From contig NC_052506.1 in the NCBI RefSeq assembly GCF_014356525.2, positions 17,935,361 to 17,999,360 of the forward strand: a stretch of DNA of 64,000 nucleotides, given 5' to 3'. The first letter of the stretch is position 1; each line of letters starts with the position of its first letter. Both the position numbers and the translations under genes were made by a program. The DNA is from Nilaparvata lugens (lineage: Eukaryota; Arthropoda; Insecta; Hemiptera; Delphacidae). This document shows, piece by piece, positions 22,426 to 35,589 of the stretch. The notes beneath the pieces are model-generated. The model saw nothing but the letters and a program-made list of their open reading frames with translations, searched no databases and was not told the origin of the DNA.

Positions 22426-25400
22426 ATGGATGACCACGAACAAGAGGAGACTTCATGCAGAACATCAGATCATATTGAAACTAAGACTAAACATGAATCG
22501 AGTAAAAAATCAAAGAGAAGAAAAACCGAGAAAAGTCAAAAATACGCAATTTTACCGCCTGTTGTAGTCACTAACATTGCTGAATCTATTGGTATTGATG
22601 ATCTACCTGAGAATGTTTCAAGTGCTTTAGCCGAAGATGCCACATTTAAACTCAGAGAACTGATTAGTGTGAGTAGATTTTTTCAATATAGATTAAATTG
22701 AAGGTTATATATCTGTATTTATTTAAGGTTATGTTTATTAAGGTATTTATTTTAGGTAAGGCTTAGGTTATGTCTATTAATGTTTCGTGATCAAAAAAGA
22801 AAATTATTTTATTGAAACTATATTTTGAATACTTGACGTTGTTGCCAAGGGATTTCTAGATAGTGAAGTTTCTAGAACACCCAAAAACGTGACTCCTCTG
22901 GTATGCTAGGTACCGTAAGGTACCTAGTCTTTCAAGGAATTTGTTCTTTACAATTGTGTAGAACCTAGCAGAGTTTGGGCTGCCTTGTATCTCCTTGGGA
23001 CTTTCAATTCGAAAAATTACTTAGTAGCCTTCCTAGTCTTTCAAGGAATTTGTTCTTTACAATTGTGTAGAACCTAGCAGAGTTTGAGCTGCCTTGTATC
23101 TCCTTGGGAATTTCAATTCAAAAAATTCTGTTAAAGGATTCTATAGCCTGTGTTGGGAAGCTGTTGTGAGTTTCAGTTAACTTTGCTGCAAGTACCTCCA
23201 ATGTGGCAGCATGGCTGGTATTGTAGCCATATATAACACATCTTCTTTGAAGCAGTTTCTGATTTTTCTTGATGTACATCAGTGAGCAAAGTACATACAT
23301 AGGCTTTATACCGTGAGGATTCCAAGACTCATGAAGAGTGGCCGGCAGTGATCCCTGAAGTCTGAGAAGGACACTATCCTTAAGGCTTGTATTTGGTAGA
23401 AGCTATGGATAGGGCGGCCGTTACATGTCCCCACTGTAGTAAGCTTTATGCCATGTGGCTCTGGAAAAGTGAGTGGTAGGCCATGATGAGTCAACCAAGT
23501 GTAGGCCTAAGTTTTCTGAGGAAGTATAGTTTTCTCTTGAAAGTTTCATGCACACCTATTAAACATGATAGACCCATTCCAGTTCAACCTCTTGTCCATC
23601 CAAAACCAAGCAGCTTCACTGATTCTTCTGCAGCTATTTGTCGCAAATTGAAGCTCAAAACGAGCATCTTAGTCTGCCCATTGAAGAGACAAATAGCTTC
23701 AAAAGAACCAGCTAATCAGCTGTTTGGTTTCTGGATGGACGGTAGGTTGAACTGGAATTATGTTTATCAGGTTTGCAGGAGAAAACTATGCCTCCTCAGA
23801 AGCTGATGCACTTGGTTGACCACAGCAGCCTCACCATGGCCTATCACTCACCTTTCCAGAGCCACATGACCTAAGGCTTACTACTGTGGGGTCTTGCACC
23901 AGCCGCCCATGATGTGTTTCTCCTACAGAAATAAATCACGTGTTTGCGCATAATACAGACAGTCTATGTGATGACTCCCAAAACACAAATCAGCAGTCAG
24001 TTGTATGATAAGTCTCTACAATTTGTTCTGATGTTATGTTGTTACATAATTATGTAATTAAATTTGTAATCTTCAATGTGCTATTATAAGTTTTAAAAAG
24101 CTAGGCTATCTATATTGAGATTTATTCAAACTTTTAGTATTTTTTAAAGTTAAATATTAATATTAAAACATCCTCAAATAGAACGAAGGAATAGTACAAA
24201 CGGACGACTGGAGACTCCAGTCATCAATAAAAACTCAACTCGCTTGGTCATTAAAATTAACTGTACTGTTGTTACATGACTAATAATGATAGCTCATGAG
24301 CTGGATGCGATTCACTGTCATTGTCACCTTGTTTCAGTGAAAATTCTTACATAGATGCTTTGCTCCGCTCTTTGCCAAGTACTTCAAGTGATAGCTTGTC
24401 GATGTAGAAGTAATGTCAATTCTAAAAAATGAACTCAATAAGTCATAGGTAGTGGATCGGGAATATTCCCAGTGGGAAGGAACTTATGATTTGGCAATAT
24501 TTCCGAGGTCAAGAAATTTTGGGAATTTAAGGGAATTTATAAAATTGTTCTAAAAATGATTGAAATTGATCAATCCCACTCATATTTTACTATATACTCC
24601 TATACTTCAGTCAATGAAAGATTATAGAGGGAAAATTTTGGAACACAATTTTTGACCCCGTAGCTCTTTCAAGGGTAGTAAGGGGGTAAACATATCAAAA
24701 GTCCTCACTCCTACCCCCTGTGCTAAGGTGGTGGGGGTGGTTTGAAAGTGCCATATTTTGTTTTTTTGCATATATCTCAAACAATATGCGCCTTTCGGAA
24801 TTTTTTGTCAAACACAATCATAATATTAAAGCTCACAAATTATCCTACAAGTTTTATTTCCAACATTTTTCCATATCTCTCATAGTTTTCTAGGTATGAG
24901 CTCTCTAAGGTATCACATTTTTAAGAAAACCCCTTCCGGCTCCGATTTTATCATATTTTTGGCCTTATTCACTTTTTAACGATCCATTGAATAAATCCGT
25001 GCAAATCGTGGCTCATAAGGCGTTATACTCTCTTCAATTCCATCTATGGTCTCATTATTTTACGCATCTCCCAACGATTGTTGCAGCCGTTATAGTGTTG
25101 AGTGTGAAATCTTCAGTTTAACAATAATAGACCAATTGGAAGGGAATGTTTGGAACACAATATTTGACTTCGCAGCTTTGTTCGAACTTGCTAGAAGGTT
25201 AACATATGAAAAGTCATCATCCCTACTCCTTGAGTTTAAGGGATGTGGGTAGTTTAAAAGTTGCATTTTTTCATTTCTAGCTGACACGCATGTAATTGGG
25301 AAACAATGCATTTCAGCGACATGGCTAACTGAGTAAAAATGAAGCTAGATAAATTTCCTACAAGTTTTGTACAGTAGAGTTTTGTGATTTCTTCTTTAGT

Positions 25401-28400
25401 TTTTGAGATATTCACTTTTAAAAGTGTAAAATCTTTGAAAAGACAGTTATTCTTTCAACTTTCTGCATTTTCAGGGCTTATTATCACTTGGGCTTTGTTG
25501 TCATATCATAATTGTCATCTTCATTGTAGTTATCACATTATTAGGGTCGGCATAATCATCATAGTTCATCGTCTTAGTCATCATCTTCATCATCATTAAT
25601 TAACACATCTCCTGCATTTCCATAGTAACTTGATGAACATTTGTTTTTTTTTCACTTCGAAACTTTTTTTTTCAGTTATGTGTCTGGTGATTGGATTTAT
25701 TTGTAGTATTGGGTCTGTTGCAGTTGTGGTGGTTTCTGTTAGTATGTTACTGATACATTTTGAGTAATGCTTTTCTTTTTCATATTTCTTTAATAGTAAG
25801 TTTTGGTTATCACTTTAATATTACTTTTATATGATGGTTTAATTATATAATTTGATATTTATGCACTCATCAGCATCATTAATTTGCATCATCACTTGAT
25901 TTAATTAGTTCAATAGTATAATAGTTTAATTACTCTATTATTATTTTAATATTATAGTTTATTTATATAATTAATTATGCATGAGAATTTTCATTTTTAT
26001 ATTATAATTTATAGTAATTTGACATTATAATTTGAGTTAAGGAGGCAGTTGTGGGTTTCGACCTGTTGTCTCCAAAGAGATATTGTAAAAATAAATAAAT
26101 AAATAAATATTACCCAACAACAATGTATCGAAAAAATGTAATTTTTTTCACAGGGGGTAGGAGTGAGGACTTTTAATATGATTACTCCCTTACTATCCTT
26201 AAAAGGACTGCGAGGTCAAAAATTGGGTTCCAAACTTATCTCTCTATATCTTTTTGAGCATTCGTCAAAAATTCTGTTCTAAAATCTTCCCTCTATAATG
26301 TTCCATTGACTAAACTATACGAGTGATTAAAAGACAGTGAGTTGTAGAGCATTCAATTCTCTTCAATTTAATGTATTATTTCATCATTTTATGCTTTCCA
26401 TCAATTTTTATAGCAGTTTTGGTGTTGAGTGTGGTAGGAGTGAGGACTTTTTCTTTGCTTACCCCCTCACTATCCTTAAAAGGACTGCGAGGTCAAAAAT
26501 TGGGTTCCAAACTTATTCATCTATATATTTTTGAGCATTCGTTGCCTGGACTAGTATCTTATTACAAGTTAAGTGAGCCTCAATGACTCTTGAAAGGTTG
26601 TGACCTGTGGAATTATGTTCTTTTTAATATTGAATTAAACTCGAGTATGCTCCTTGTTTTAGTTTAGCCTATTTTGTTATATTTTATAATTTCTAATTTT
26701 TGGATTTATATTCTGCTCTAATCTCAATTTAGGGGGTCAATTATTTTTGTGCGGAAAAATTGAATAAAATCATGCAATGAAAGTTAAATTACACTCAATA
26801 CTTTGTTGACTTTGTTTATCTAATTTACAGGCATTTATTAGTATCGGTAAGTAAAAAAATCTTATTCAACTTGTAAGACATGAAAGTAGCATGATAATAG
26901 TGTTGCAATTGAATGATTTATTAAGTGCTAATTTCTCCTTTCAGTCTATGATCAGTCCATGAACTTCAAATTACTGTTTTCTTTGAACTTACTACAATTT
27001 ATAAGTTATTCATCCTTATATTTCTTACATAAATCTGTTTTATAACAGGTGATTGAGACCTTTTGTAACAAAAAACTTCTTTTTCGGTCATTTTTTATGG
27101 AAGAAATTATAAATTTCCTCAAGTTCCCATAAATTCCCGGGAATTTATAATTTTTGGGAATATTTCCCTTAAATTCCCTGGGAATATTTCCTCGATATTA
27201 AATTCCCAGGAATTTTACATCACTAGTCATAGGCCTACTATATTCATAAATTCATTGTCAGAATGTTACCTGATGCCTTCCTCGCTCTACTTAATTATGA
27301 TAGAATTAGGAAGAGTAAGTTATTGCAAAATTTTAAAGAGAACTTTGTAGATAAATTCTAGAATAAAAATACGTTTAACTCCAGATTTCTAGAGTGTGAG
27401 ATTCACTTTGGATTATTTCTTACCAAATTGAGTATTTATAGGCTACACTGTAATATTGTTGAAGTAATGTTATATTTGTATAATTCTAAATTGTGAATCT
27501 TATCCATTTCAGAATTGTGCCACATTATTGAAAAACCAAAGAAGAAAAAAGCTCCTGACTGAAGATGTGAATAGAGTTTTAGAAATAGCAGATGTAGGCC
27601 GCATTTATGGACATAACGCTCCGGACGAATGTGGATTTACTTTCATTGAGGATGCTGGAATTTATATACAAGAGGATCATAAAGTTGATGTTGTTGCTAT
27701 GGCATTGAACGATTTGACTTTAACGCAAAAAAAAGTTCAATGTATTACAGGTACGTACATTCAACTCATCATATCATCAAACCATGGCATGATGCATTAA
27801 TATGAAATGTTATGAAAGTAATATTGATGTATCTTAGATGATGCCACATGAACATAATTTTCACTTGCGAATGCAGCTTGTTTTCAAGTCGCTTTAGTAT
27901 GTCAACACGTGAGTGTTTTTCATGCACTGATAGAAGGTGATTTGGCTAGGGAATGAGCATGGGAACAATCGCCAAATATAATACAACTTTGATTATGCGC
28001 CTGTAACAATGTGGCACCATAAATAAAAATATAACATACCAATCGTTATGCAACAATATGAACTTTTCCTTATAGGGATACTAACCTGTACAATAATTGA
28101 TAGAAACATGTTGTTGTGAATAAATAGAACATTTAAAAAGAATACTATGGAATTTTTATTTCATTCTAAGAATTATGCTATCTTATCTCTTTGGTGTCTT
28201 GGTGACAAGAAGCTCGTGAGGCAATAATAATTACATTAAATAAACCTATCCGCAGGAATTTAATCAGCATAGAAACAAGTTTATTTCGCGTGTGACACAA
28301 ATCGCGTATGGCCACAGACTGTGGTATGCAGAATCTTAGTTTTTGTTGCTCGACTGCTAAAAATGACTGGTATAATTCATGATCAAATAAAGATGATCGA

Positions 28401-31400
28401 GATGATACTACATATATTCTTACATACCTGCTCTAGAACATGGGTTTCCCCTAGTTTCCGAAAAAATGCAATTTATTCATATTTTTAGTAAACTTCATCT
28501 ATTGTATTTTTGAATATTGTGTACATTTTATTGATTAGATTGCTTATTTGTATATTAATGGAAATAAAATTTATTATTATTCACATGGAATAATCACATA
28601 TTAATTTCAGAGTTTTAACGAGTGAAATTATTGTATTTGTGGGAAAATTGGTCTGATGTTGGATATTACCGTACGTTGTGATAGGTACGAGAGTTGTGCT
28701 GGACCCAGTAGAGCAACGCAAAGAGAAGACAGGTGACGGGCATGCGGCAGCGGCGGCGGCGGCGGCTACAGCAGGAACCAGCTCAAGTGCTGGCGAGGTT
28801 GGTACCAACTCAAACGCTGGCGAGGATACCAGCTCGAATGCTGGTGAGGGTACCAGCTTAAACGCTGGCGAGGGTACCAACTCAAACACTAGCGGGGGTA
28901 CCAGCCCAAGCGCTGGCGAGGGTACTTCGACTGATCCACAGGACACCTCTACCAAGTCCTCGGCCAAGTCCAGCGAAACCAACAAGCACTCCCAAGAACT
29001 TCTCAACTATTATATTCAAGTTGCCAGAGCAATATTGGGAGGCTCTACGTCGCTTCTTAAGGTACGTACGTTCATCACTTTCCAATTATACGTCTTAATT
29101 GCGGATTATGCCCATACCCCACTCGAGCTTTTAGCTTTTAGCTTGTTGTTGTTGTTGTAGCAACTTCGGGAACCTTGTTGTTTCACTCCTCCGTCTCAAG
29201 GCCCATGAAGCGGGCCACCCCACAGGGGTCGGTCCAGAGGCTGGTGGCTGTCAGTAGTGTCAGGACATGAATCTCGCACACCTTCAGTGATTCTGGACAT
29301 GTAACTGTTCAGAATCACAGAGTAGCCCGACTCAGTTGAGCAAGGGTGGTGCGGGCCCAAGCTCTTAGCTTGTGCGTGGTTGGTAATGGAAAGTGCGTGT
29401 GTGATTTGCTGAGATAGTTAAATGTCCACGCCTATCGGTGGAACCTAACTTCGAGTTAATGTCTCTACTATTGTTCTTCACGAACGTTTTGTTCACTATA
29501 TAAGTTTTATTAAATAAATAATTGAATGGGATAAATTTCAGTCGTTGAATTTAAAAAGTATATTTTTTCATGTTTGTTGCTAATTATGAAGATTGAGTGA
29601 TATCAGCCATATCACATTCATATTTTTCATGTTATCTCATCAATATCATCCAATCTCTTTTTAATGTATAAGTATTTTAATAGTAATTATGAATTATTTA
29701 AACGTGAATATGTATCCTCATTTCTGACTATGGTATTTTATCTAAATTCGAAAGAGAAATAGCTCAAGGTTCGGCTTTTTCTCCTCTTCCAATCACTTTC
29801 AATGATAAGTGTTAGTACAAATTGAGAATAAAGAAAGTTGAAAATAGCTGTCACATTGAGAAAGCTTCATTCTCAGAAAAGCATGCTAATTCCACTTTTG
29901 ATAGCAGAGGTGAATTCTTGAGACTTATTATCACGTACATAAAGTGAAAGTGGCTTGTTGAAATTGGCTGGAAGCGCGGTACTCTTCGATCCAGTAACCC
30001 AATTACTGTGGTTGGATAAATCTTCAAGCGTCTCTTGTAAAAAACATCACAAATTAGGCTACAACTTGCTCTAAACATGAAATACGCAAAATAGATTGTA
30101 TGACAGATTTCGAATGTTTCTTTTTTGGTTCGCTACTTTGCTCCTAAAAAAGTGTTTATTGTGTTCATAATTGAATCGGCCTGAGGAGAAAGGGAACATG
30201 TCAAAATGTTTCATTTTTTATGGTTGAAATGAGTTGTTTACTGTGGGATACATCGATTGGAGTTGAAAGGGAACATGTCAGCATTCTCTTCATACGAGAA
30301 ACATATATCGTATTTTTGCTGTACTGGAGTGAAAGGGAACTAGTCATGCCACACATGTTCCCTTTCAACGCCGAACATTCGAAAATTAGCTGTTTGTCAG
30401 TTGTGATTTTTATGCTATTGTTAGGTTACCTTTGACTCACGCGTTGCTTTGAGGTTAGATTGCTTTCGGTTGAGGTGTTTATTGTAAATGTTGAAGAGTG
30501 ATCATTTATAATATCATCATGCGTAATAGGAAGTTAACAAAAAACTCAATTTTAAGGGGTGAATCTTATAAAAGCGCTTATACTGGATTAAAATTGTTGT
30601 CTTAAAAGAGTTTGCACCCTAATGACAAAATACAATATTGAAATTATCAATACTTTTATCTTTATTAAGTTTTTTCTCTCCCCTGAAAAATTCTGATTTT
30701 TGACATGTTCCCTTTCTCTTCAGACTGATTCAATTATATGCATTGTTTCAAAATTGTATGCTTTTTATGAAAATGTCCATTGTATTCTTGCTCATGAATG
30801 ATATGCATTATTATTTTGACAGGTGGCTTTGAAAGATTTGATGAGTAATCCTCGTATCGGACCTGTGTGTCCTTATTTCTTTAACTTGATAGCACTTTCA
30901 ATAAATAAGCTTCCGAGGCACGATTGGCTTACCAACGCCCTCCTGTCGACTGTTGAGGCTATCCTCGAGAATCCTTATGTTGATCCAAGCAGCTATCTTG
31001 CGGTAATTGTGTGTTGTTTATATTCCATTATTTTTCACTGATTTCCATGTCCTCTCTACCACTCAACCTCGACACATACATGGTAACACAAATACTAACA
31101 AAAATATTTCATACGATTACCTTTCAAAATTAAATGCTTGCTATGTCTTGCTTTTTTCTTTCTGCTGAAAAATTAAGTAGGTTTTTTCATAAATCAGTTC
31201 AAAGTTCAAACAAACAACTAAATATAAATAGTAGATAATCTCACCAGATAATTTGGAGAACAACTATAGATAAACCCACTTCTAGGTAGTAGTAATGTTG
31301 AGATCTTCTGAGGAGTCTATTCTCTATTAGTCAATTAATAACATTCTACCGGTGCTTGGTATAAATATAATAGCACCAAAAATCGTTTGTGAATGGTTAA

Positions 31401-34400
31401 ATCTTCCACATAAATTTTGTGGTAGTTGTTGCATGATGAGAATTCGAGAGAACAAGAGTTGCTCTTTATTTTGGAGAGTCGAAATTACACCTTGATATCT
31501 CTTTGTGGCAAGGGTGTTAGTTTGGGCCAGCCACCCTATTTGGATTTCTAGTAAGGGAATAGGAAGGAAAATCAATGAGTAGAAAATCTGCTCAAAACAT
31601 TTTCTTGAACAACAAATTTCTCTTGAGTTCTTTTGTTGCCTTCATTTGGAAGATGATACAGTTCCATCGAACATCCTATTGGGGTGTGTGTTAGGCGAAG
31701 TCTAAAAGAAATCTATTTATCTGTTACTATTTTGAAAAATGAAGTCCAATAGTAGAATCTAAAAAAATGATTCAGTCAAATCCATTGTGTATTATTTTTC
31801 AGTGTGATATTGATTGAAAACTTCTTTCATTTCAGGCTAAAAGAACAATCAATTCGCTTCTTGTAATTGCGATTGAACCAAAAGTAGCAAAAAATTGCGA
31901 TGACTTCCTCTTGAGGACAAGAGCCGCACGTTTGTTATCGGAGGTAATGTACCCCAAAATGCAATTAATTGTCATATAAATGAACTATTCACACTAGAAG
32001 TTGTTCAATGGATAATGCTTAATAGGAAGGAGTTATAGTAGATACTTTGTCAAAACCACAGCATTCTTCAGAATAGTTACACTCGTTACACATATTTATT
32101 TCAAAACTTATATAACCATCAAGGTCGTATATCACAGTAATGCCAAAAGGCATATTTTCTGCTCGCTGATCAATCATAAAAACATTACACTACATTTGCA
32201 TGTATACTACATACATTTGTTGTATCACTCCAGTGATGATAGATGAGAATCCAGTGTAATAGATTGTAATGTTGGGATGAAAAGTTGAGAATGAAGTTTT
32301 TTGTCATACACCTGTCAACAATGCAGTTGTCATTGATTGGAGACAGTGGTATCATACTTCACTGGAAAACTATTCTTATTTTCAAAATCTTACTTTTTTA
32401 AGAGAAATATCTTATTGCTTTATAATGATGTAGACTATCATAGTCAACCCCATGAAAGTAGCTCGATGGAATTTGGAACATATGAGTGCAACGTTGCCAA
32501 ATAAGAGTTGATCAACGATGTCTCAGCTGATTATAAATGAGAATCTATAAAAATAAAAGCGAAATGGCATTGATTCAATCACTCACATTCATAATCAACA
32601 AAACTAAAAATCCACTGGACCAAATACGCTCAAATTTGACAGACTTGTTCAGTTGGCCATCTGGAGGCGCACTAAGAACGGATTTGAAAAAATCCAAAGA
32701 TAGGCCCAAAAACCTGCGTTTTCTCAGCTTTTTCAAGAACATTAATTGGCAAAAAGTGTTCAAACTTTGTACACAGGCTCAGCTGAGGTATAAAAATGTT
32801 GTATTGGAAGTTAAGTTCCGCCCAAGATCGGCGGTTTTCCTTAGTTTTCTAGGCCTTCTCAAGAACTAGACAGATCATTTTAAAATTTCGTATAGAGTTC
32901 AGCAAGAGTCTAGAAATTTATTCTCATGCAACTCAGAATTACGACAAAGATACGCACAATATAGACGATTTTACAGCGTTTTCAAAGAGTGTTTCTTTTC
33001 TCAAGTTTCTCATTGAGTTTTCAAATTATTTTTCTACATTTCTCAAGCAAATTCATACTTAATAGGGTTAGATATGGATGCTTGTTAAGTTGTTCATATC
33101 ATTCCTGTTTCAAATTTCATAAGAACCATTAGACTGAAATACATTAATTTTCAAAATACCTCACCAAGTCTCTAATTGAGAAAGAACTGAATATTTTTTT
33201 TTGTTAATACAATTACAAATCATATGAATATGATCAGGAAAGAACAACAGGCATAGCCAAAAACTATTATGCTCCCAAATTTTGATATATAATAACATGT
33301 CCATAAAAATAGGTTATGTTCTACTGTGGAAAGTTAAAGTTCAAATTTCTGTCCAAAAAATATATGAGCTGAAAATTTTGAATGATTAAAACACCAAATT
33401 ATAGTCAAATATTGCACTTAATATCACCGCACATTGAATAAATTAAGTTATTTTGGAAAAGTTTGAAGCCAAAAATATACACACAACTTTCCACTAAGCA
33501 CAGCACATTATTATTCATTAATTTTGATAAAAATAAAGAGTTTTGCAACCCTGCACTACATAATTCAAAGAAAACTGGTGATTGAATCGAGCCTGAAAGT
33601 CCTTTTAGTACATTTTGACGGAAGGGAGATAACTCAAATGAAAAATGCAGGCGACCGAATCGAGCCTGCTGGTCCTATTTCTGGATAATCCAACCGGGGA
33701 CCAGGGGGCGGAGCCTCTCTGTTAATTAATATTTTTATAATACACCTGACAAATCGGCAACGTCTAATTTCCATTGGACTTTTTTCGTGTCGTTGATAAA
33801 GTTTTTGTTTCACAAGGAATTCGGACTTGATCATCTCAATACCAAACATATGCAGAAGATTTATAATAGGAGATAGGCTTCTCTATTGCATATATCATAC
33901 ACACGTTGTTTAGATGAAAACGGTAGGGGTCACGAAATGTGTGTGCAGTGGCCTGCCAGCCACGTAGATTGCGTCATCGCCGCCAACCGAGGTTTTTAAC
34001 ACCTATTGGCAATTTATGAAACTTATATAAAATGACGTCAGCCACACCGGAAACTGAGCACAAATATTCGCGTGACACCTACCGGCTTCTTCTAAAGACC
34101 TGGGAGTCCGGTCTCACCAGGTGTCAAACTATCAAACGATAAACCGAAAAACTTCAATAAATAACAACTATATACCGTGATCATACATACTCTTTGATCT
34201 CATGAGCAACAGTTTATTGTTCATTAATTTTTAATCTTTTCCTTTTTCAGGTTCTAGATGCTTGGAACATAGACCAGAAAATTCAAAATGATATTGTAAG
34301 GCAATTGATGCAATTATTGCTGGATAAGAAAATCTCGCTGCAGACTCAGTTTGGTGCTATATACAGTCTCATTTCTCTGGAACACTTTTCACTCAGTTCG

Positions 34401-35015
34401 CATTTTTGGCCTGTTATCGGCAGATACATTCCAATTTTGGAAGAAAAGCAAAACTCTGACGTGCTGCTTGCCACGCAAGTGGGAGGCTGCATACAGCTGG
34501 CAGCTGCAAAAATGTACATAGACGAGTGGACTCAGGATGTCACCGTTGACGAATGGAAGCGGAGACTGAAAGTGGATCACATGCTCTATGAGCATTTCGG
34601 CGACGCACTTGTGCCCATCCGACAAGACTTCTCCATAACAGGCCCTTATTTCTACTCGAAACCCAATGGCAATTTCGAAGAATCATTTCCAACTGAAGAA
34701 GAAGATCAACCAACTTACGAACCTACTTCTGCAGTAAACATGGAAGTAGAGGACACTAGTTCCAATAATGTCACTCCTGCAATCAATTTCACGAAAAATA
34801 GTCCAATTGTTTTCAAAATTGAACATGCACGTCAAATCGAACTAAAAATGAATAGGAAACTCTGTAGTATTCAAATGCCCCTCTATACTGAATCTCCTAA
34901 AAGCTTTCGTTCTATTTGGAATAGACAAACGCTGTACAAAAATACAAGGACAATAAAATACTGTGTCGAATCACATTTGAAAAGTCCAGCTGGTTATCTA
35001 TATTTGATTTTGTAA
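22426..35015 (+). CDS. TAF6L: TAF6-like protein (TAF6L/SAF6), SAGA subunit (six coding exons)
   Basis: Histone-fold and HEAT-repeat subunit of the SAGA coactivator, where it pairs with TAF9; insects call it SAF6. Coding exons: 22426-22668, 27513-27750, 28685-29061, 30823-31002, 31836-31943, 34251-35015. Phases agree and sum to 1911 nt, 636 aa (human TAF6L is about 620 aa). Residues 27-36 are a basic nuclear-signal-like run. The histone fold is at about 43-115 (ESIGIDDLPENVSSALAEDA; NQRRKKLLTEDVNRVL). A low-complexity Ala and 8-aa-repeat linker follows (about 182-240). The HEAT domain runs from about 270 (LLNYYIQVARAILG; VALKDLMSNPRIG) to about 480. LLNYYIQVARAILG fits TAF6L, not TAF6. The C-terminal ~120 residues match no domain I know. 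The start is the first ATG, with the NUMT ending about 450 bp upstream. AATAAA lies at 35091-35096. Confidence 0.9.
22923..23430 (-). mobile_element. LINE C-terminal fragment with a 109-bp tandem duplication (TAF6L intron 1)
   Basis: The minus strand from about 23430 to 23118 encodes a LINE RT C-terminal tail: the IQALRIVSFSDFRDHCRPLF block, then LGILTV, a frame break near 23300, then YVLCSLMYIKKN. Just downstream (plus 22923-23140) a 109-bp unit beginning cctagtctttcaaggaattt is present twice in tandem with few differences. Dead fragment. Confidence 0.7.
24450..27225. mobile_element. hAT-like element, 2.8 kb, with 8-bp target duplication
   Basis: The 8-bp direct repeat gtcatagg (24442-24449 and 27226-27233) flanks ends that are inverted matches: tagtggatcgggaatattcc at the left, and ggaattttacatcacta at the right (reverse complement tagtgatgtaaaattcc). 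An 8-bp duplication with TAGTG-type ends fits the hAT superfamily. No transposase is recognisable. Inside are several diverged copies, in both orientations, of a block containing gaccccgtagct...caaaagtcctcactcctacc (about 24600-24750, 25130-25270, 26150-26260, 26430-26540). A LINE-like tail (aaataaataaataaat) ends at 26107. It is non-autonomous and composite. Confidence 0.75.
28777..28923 (+). repeat. 24-bp coding minisatellite in TAF6L exon 3
   Basis: Six in-frame units of 24 nt (the first 27 nt) encode variants of T-S/N-S-N-A-G-E-G. They are preceded by a GCG/GCA run giving eight alanines (about 28743-28767). The tract lies between the histone fold and the HEAT domain, where TAF6L orthologues have a variable linker. 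Length polymorphism is likely. Confidence 0.9.
29150..29480. repeat. GC-richer repeat-like segment in TAF6L intron 3
   Basis: Begins with a (gtt)n run (29145-29159) and continues through a segment much less AT-rich than its surroundings (gcccatgaagcgggccaccc; caagggtggtgcgggcccaa). No open frame or splice role. It could be a SINE or LINE fragment; I do not recognise the family. Confidence 0.35.
30166..30740. mobile_element. Terminal-inverted-repeat element in TAF6L intron 3
   Basis: About 40-bp terminal inverted repeats. The left end is cataattgaatcggcctgag then gagaaagggaacatgtcaaa; the right end mirrors it (ttttgacatgttccctttct, then cttcagactgattcaattat). The agggaacatgtc motif also recurs internally in both orientations (about 30267 and 30354). 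About 575 bp, no transposase. Confidence 0.65.
34024..34040 (+). promoter_or_regulatory. TATA box adjoining a CRE-like palindrome in TAF6L intron 5
   Basis: tatataaaa is followed directly by the perfect CRE palindrome tgacgtca, inside a GC-richer island (about 33900-34130) that stands out from the AT-rich intron. It could be the promoter of a solo LTR or a cryptic internal promoter. No LTR ends or target duplication were identified. Confidence 0.25.
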
Positions 35016-35090
35016 TAATACAGTTAAAAATAGCATTTTTTTGCGGGATGTAATTGAATTAAAAGTACTTCAATTTGCCAACAAAAAGTA

Positions 35091-35096
35091 AATAAA
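35091..35096 (+). promoter_or_regulatory. Poly(A) signal of TAF6L
   Basis: AATAAA 76 bp after the TAF6L stop codon, followed by a T-rich run (cttttttgttactcc). It is the only canonical hexamer before the minisatellite, so the 3' UTR is probably about 100 nt. Confidence 0.6.
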
Positions 35097-35319
35097 CTTT
35101 TTTGTTACTCCAAATATCAACGGAAAATGATTTCAATGTTATAAAAAATAACATTTAGCTCACTATTAATGTACAGAATTCCAGGGCCCAAGGCCGGTCC
35201 CGACGCTGCAACTCATCTGATATTAATTAATAATGAAGATCTAAATCTTGTAAAGATGGAAATAGATTATTAATATTGTGACTTTACATTTTCATTTCGA
35301 TACGGTATCCAAATTTTAA

Positions 35320-35490
35320 ATCACCATTGTGATAAATGCATCATTTATGTAAAATCTATTGTTCACCATTGTGGTAAATGTACCATTTATGTAAAATTTA
35401 TTGTTGTGTAACATTTATGTAAAATTCATTTTTGTGTAACATTTATGTAAAATTCATTGTTGTGTAACATATGTATCATATGTAAAGTTT
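35320..35490 (+). repeat. Minisatellite downstream of TAF6L
   Basis: About four degenerate tandem units of 30-50 bp, each containing catttatgtaaaattyattg and a tgtgtaac or ttgtggtaaatg spacer. The last unit degrades into tatcatatgtaaag. Non-coding. Confidence 0.7.
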
Positions 35491-35589
35491 TACAATACCG
35501 TATTTCTACGATAAAAATCGAGTTTTTTAGTCTTATCTATTGATTCCAGACTACCTCCTCATATAATATATTTTCAAATATCCTAGTAA

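Noticed and set aside
28581..29006. 141-residue minus-strand frame with a repeated ALELVP-like pattern
   Set aside because: Antisense of the TAF6L exon 3 minisatellite; no independent support.
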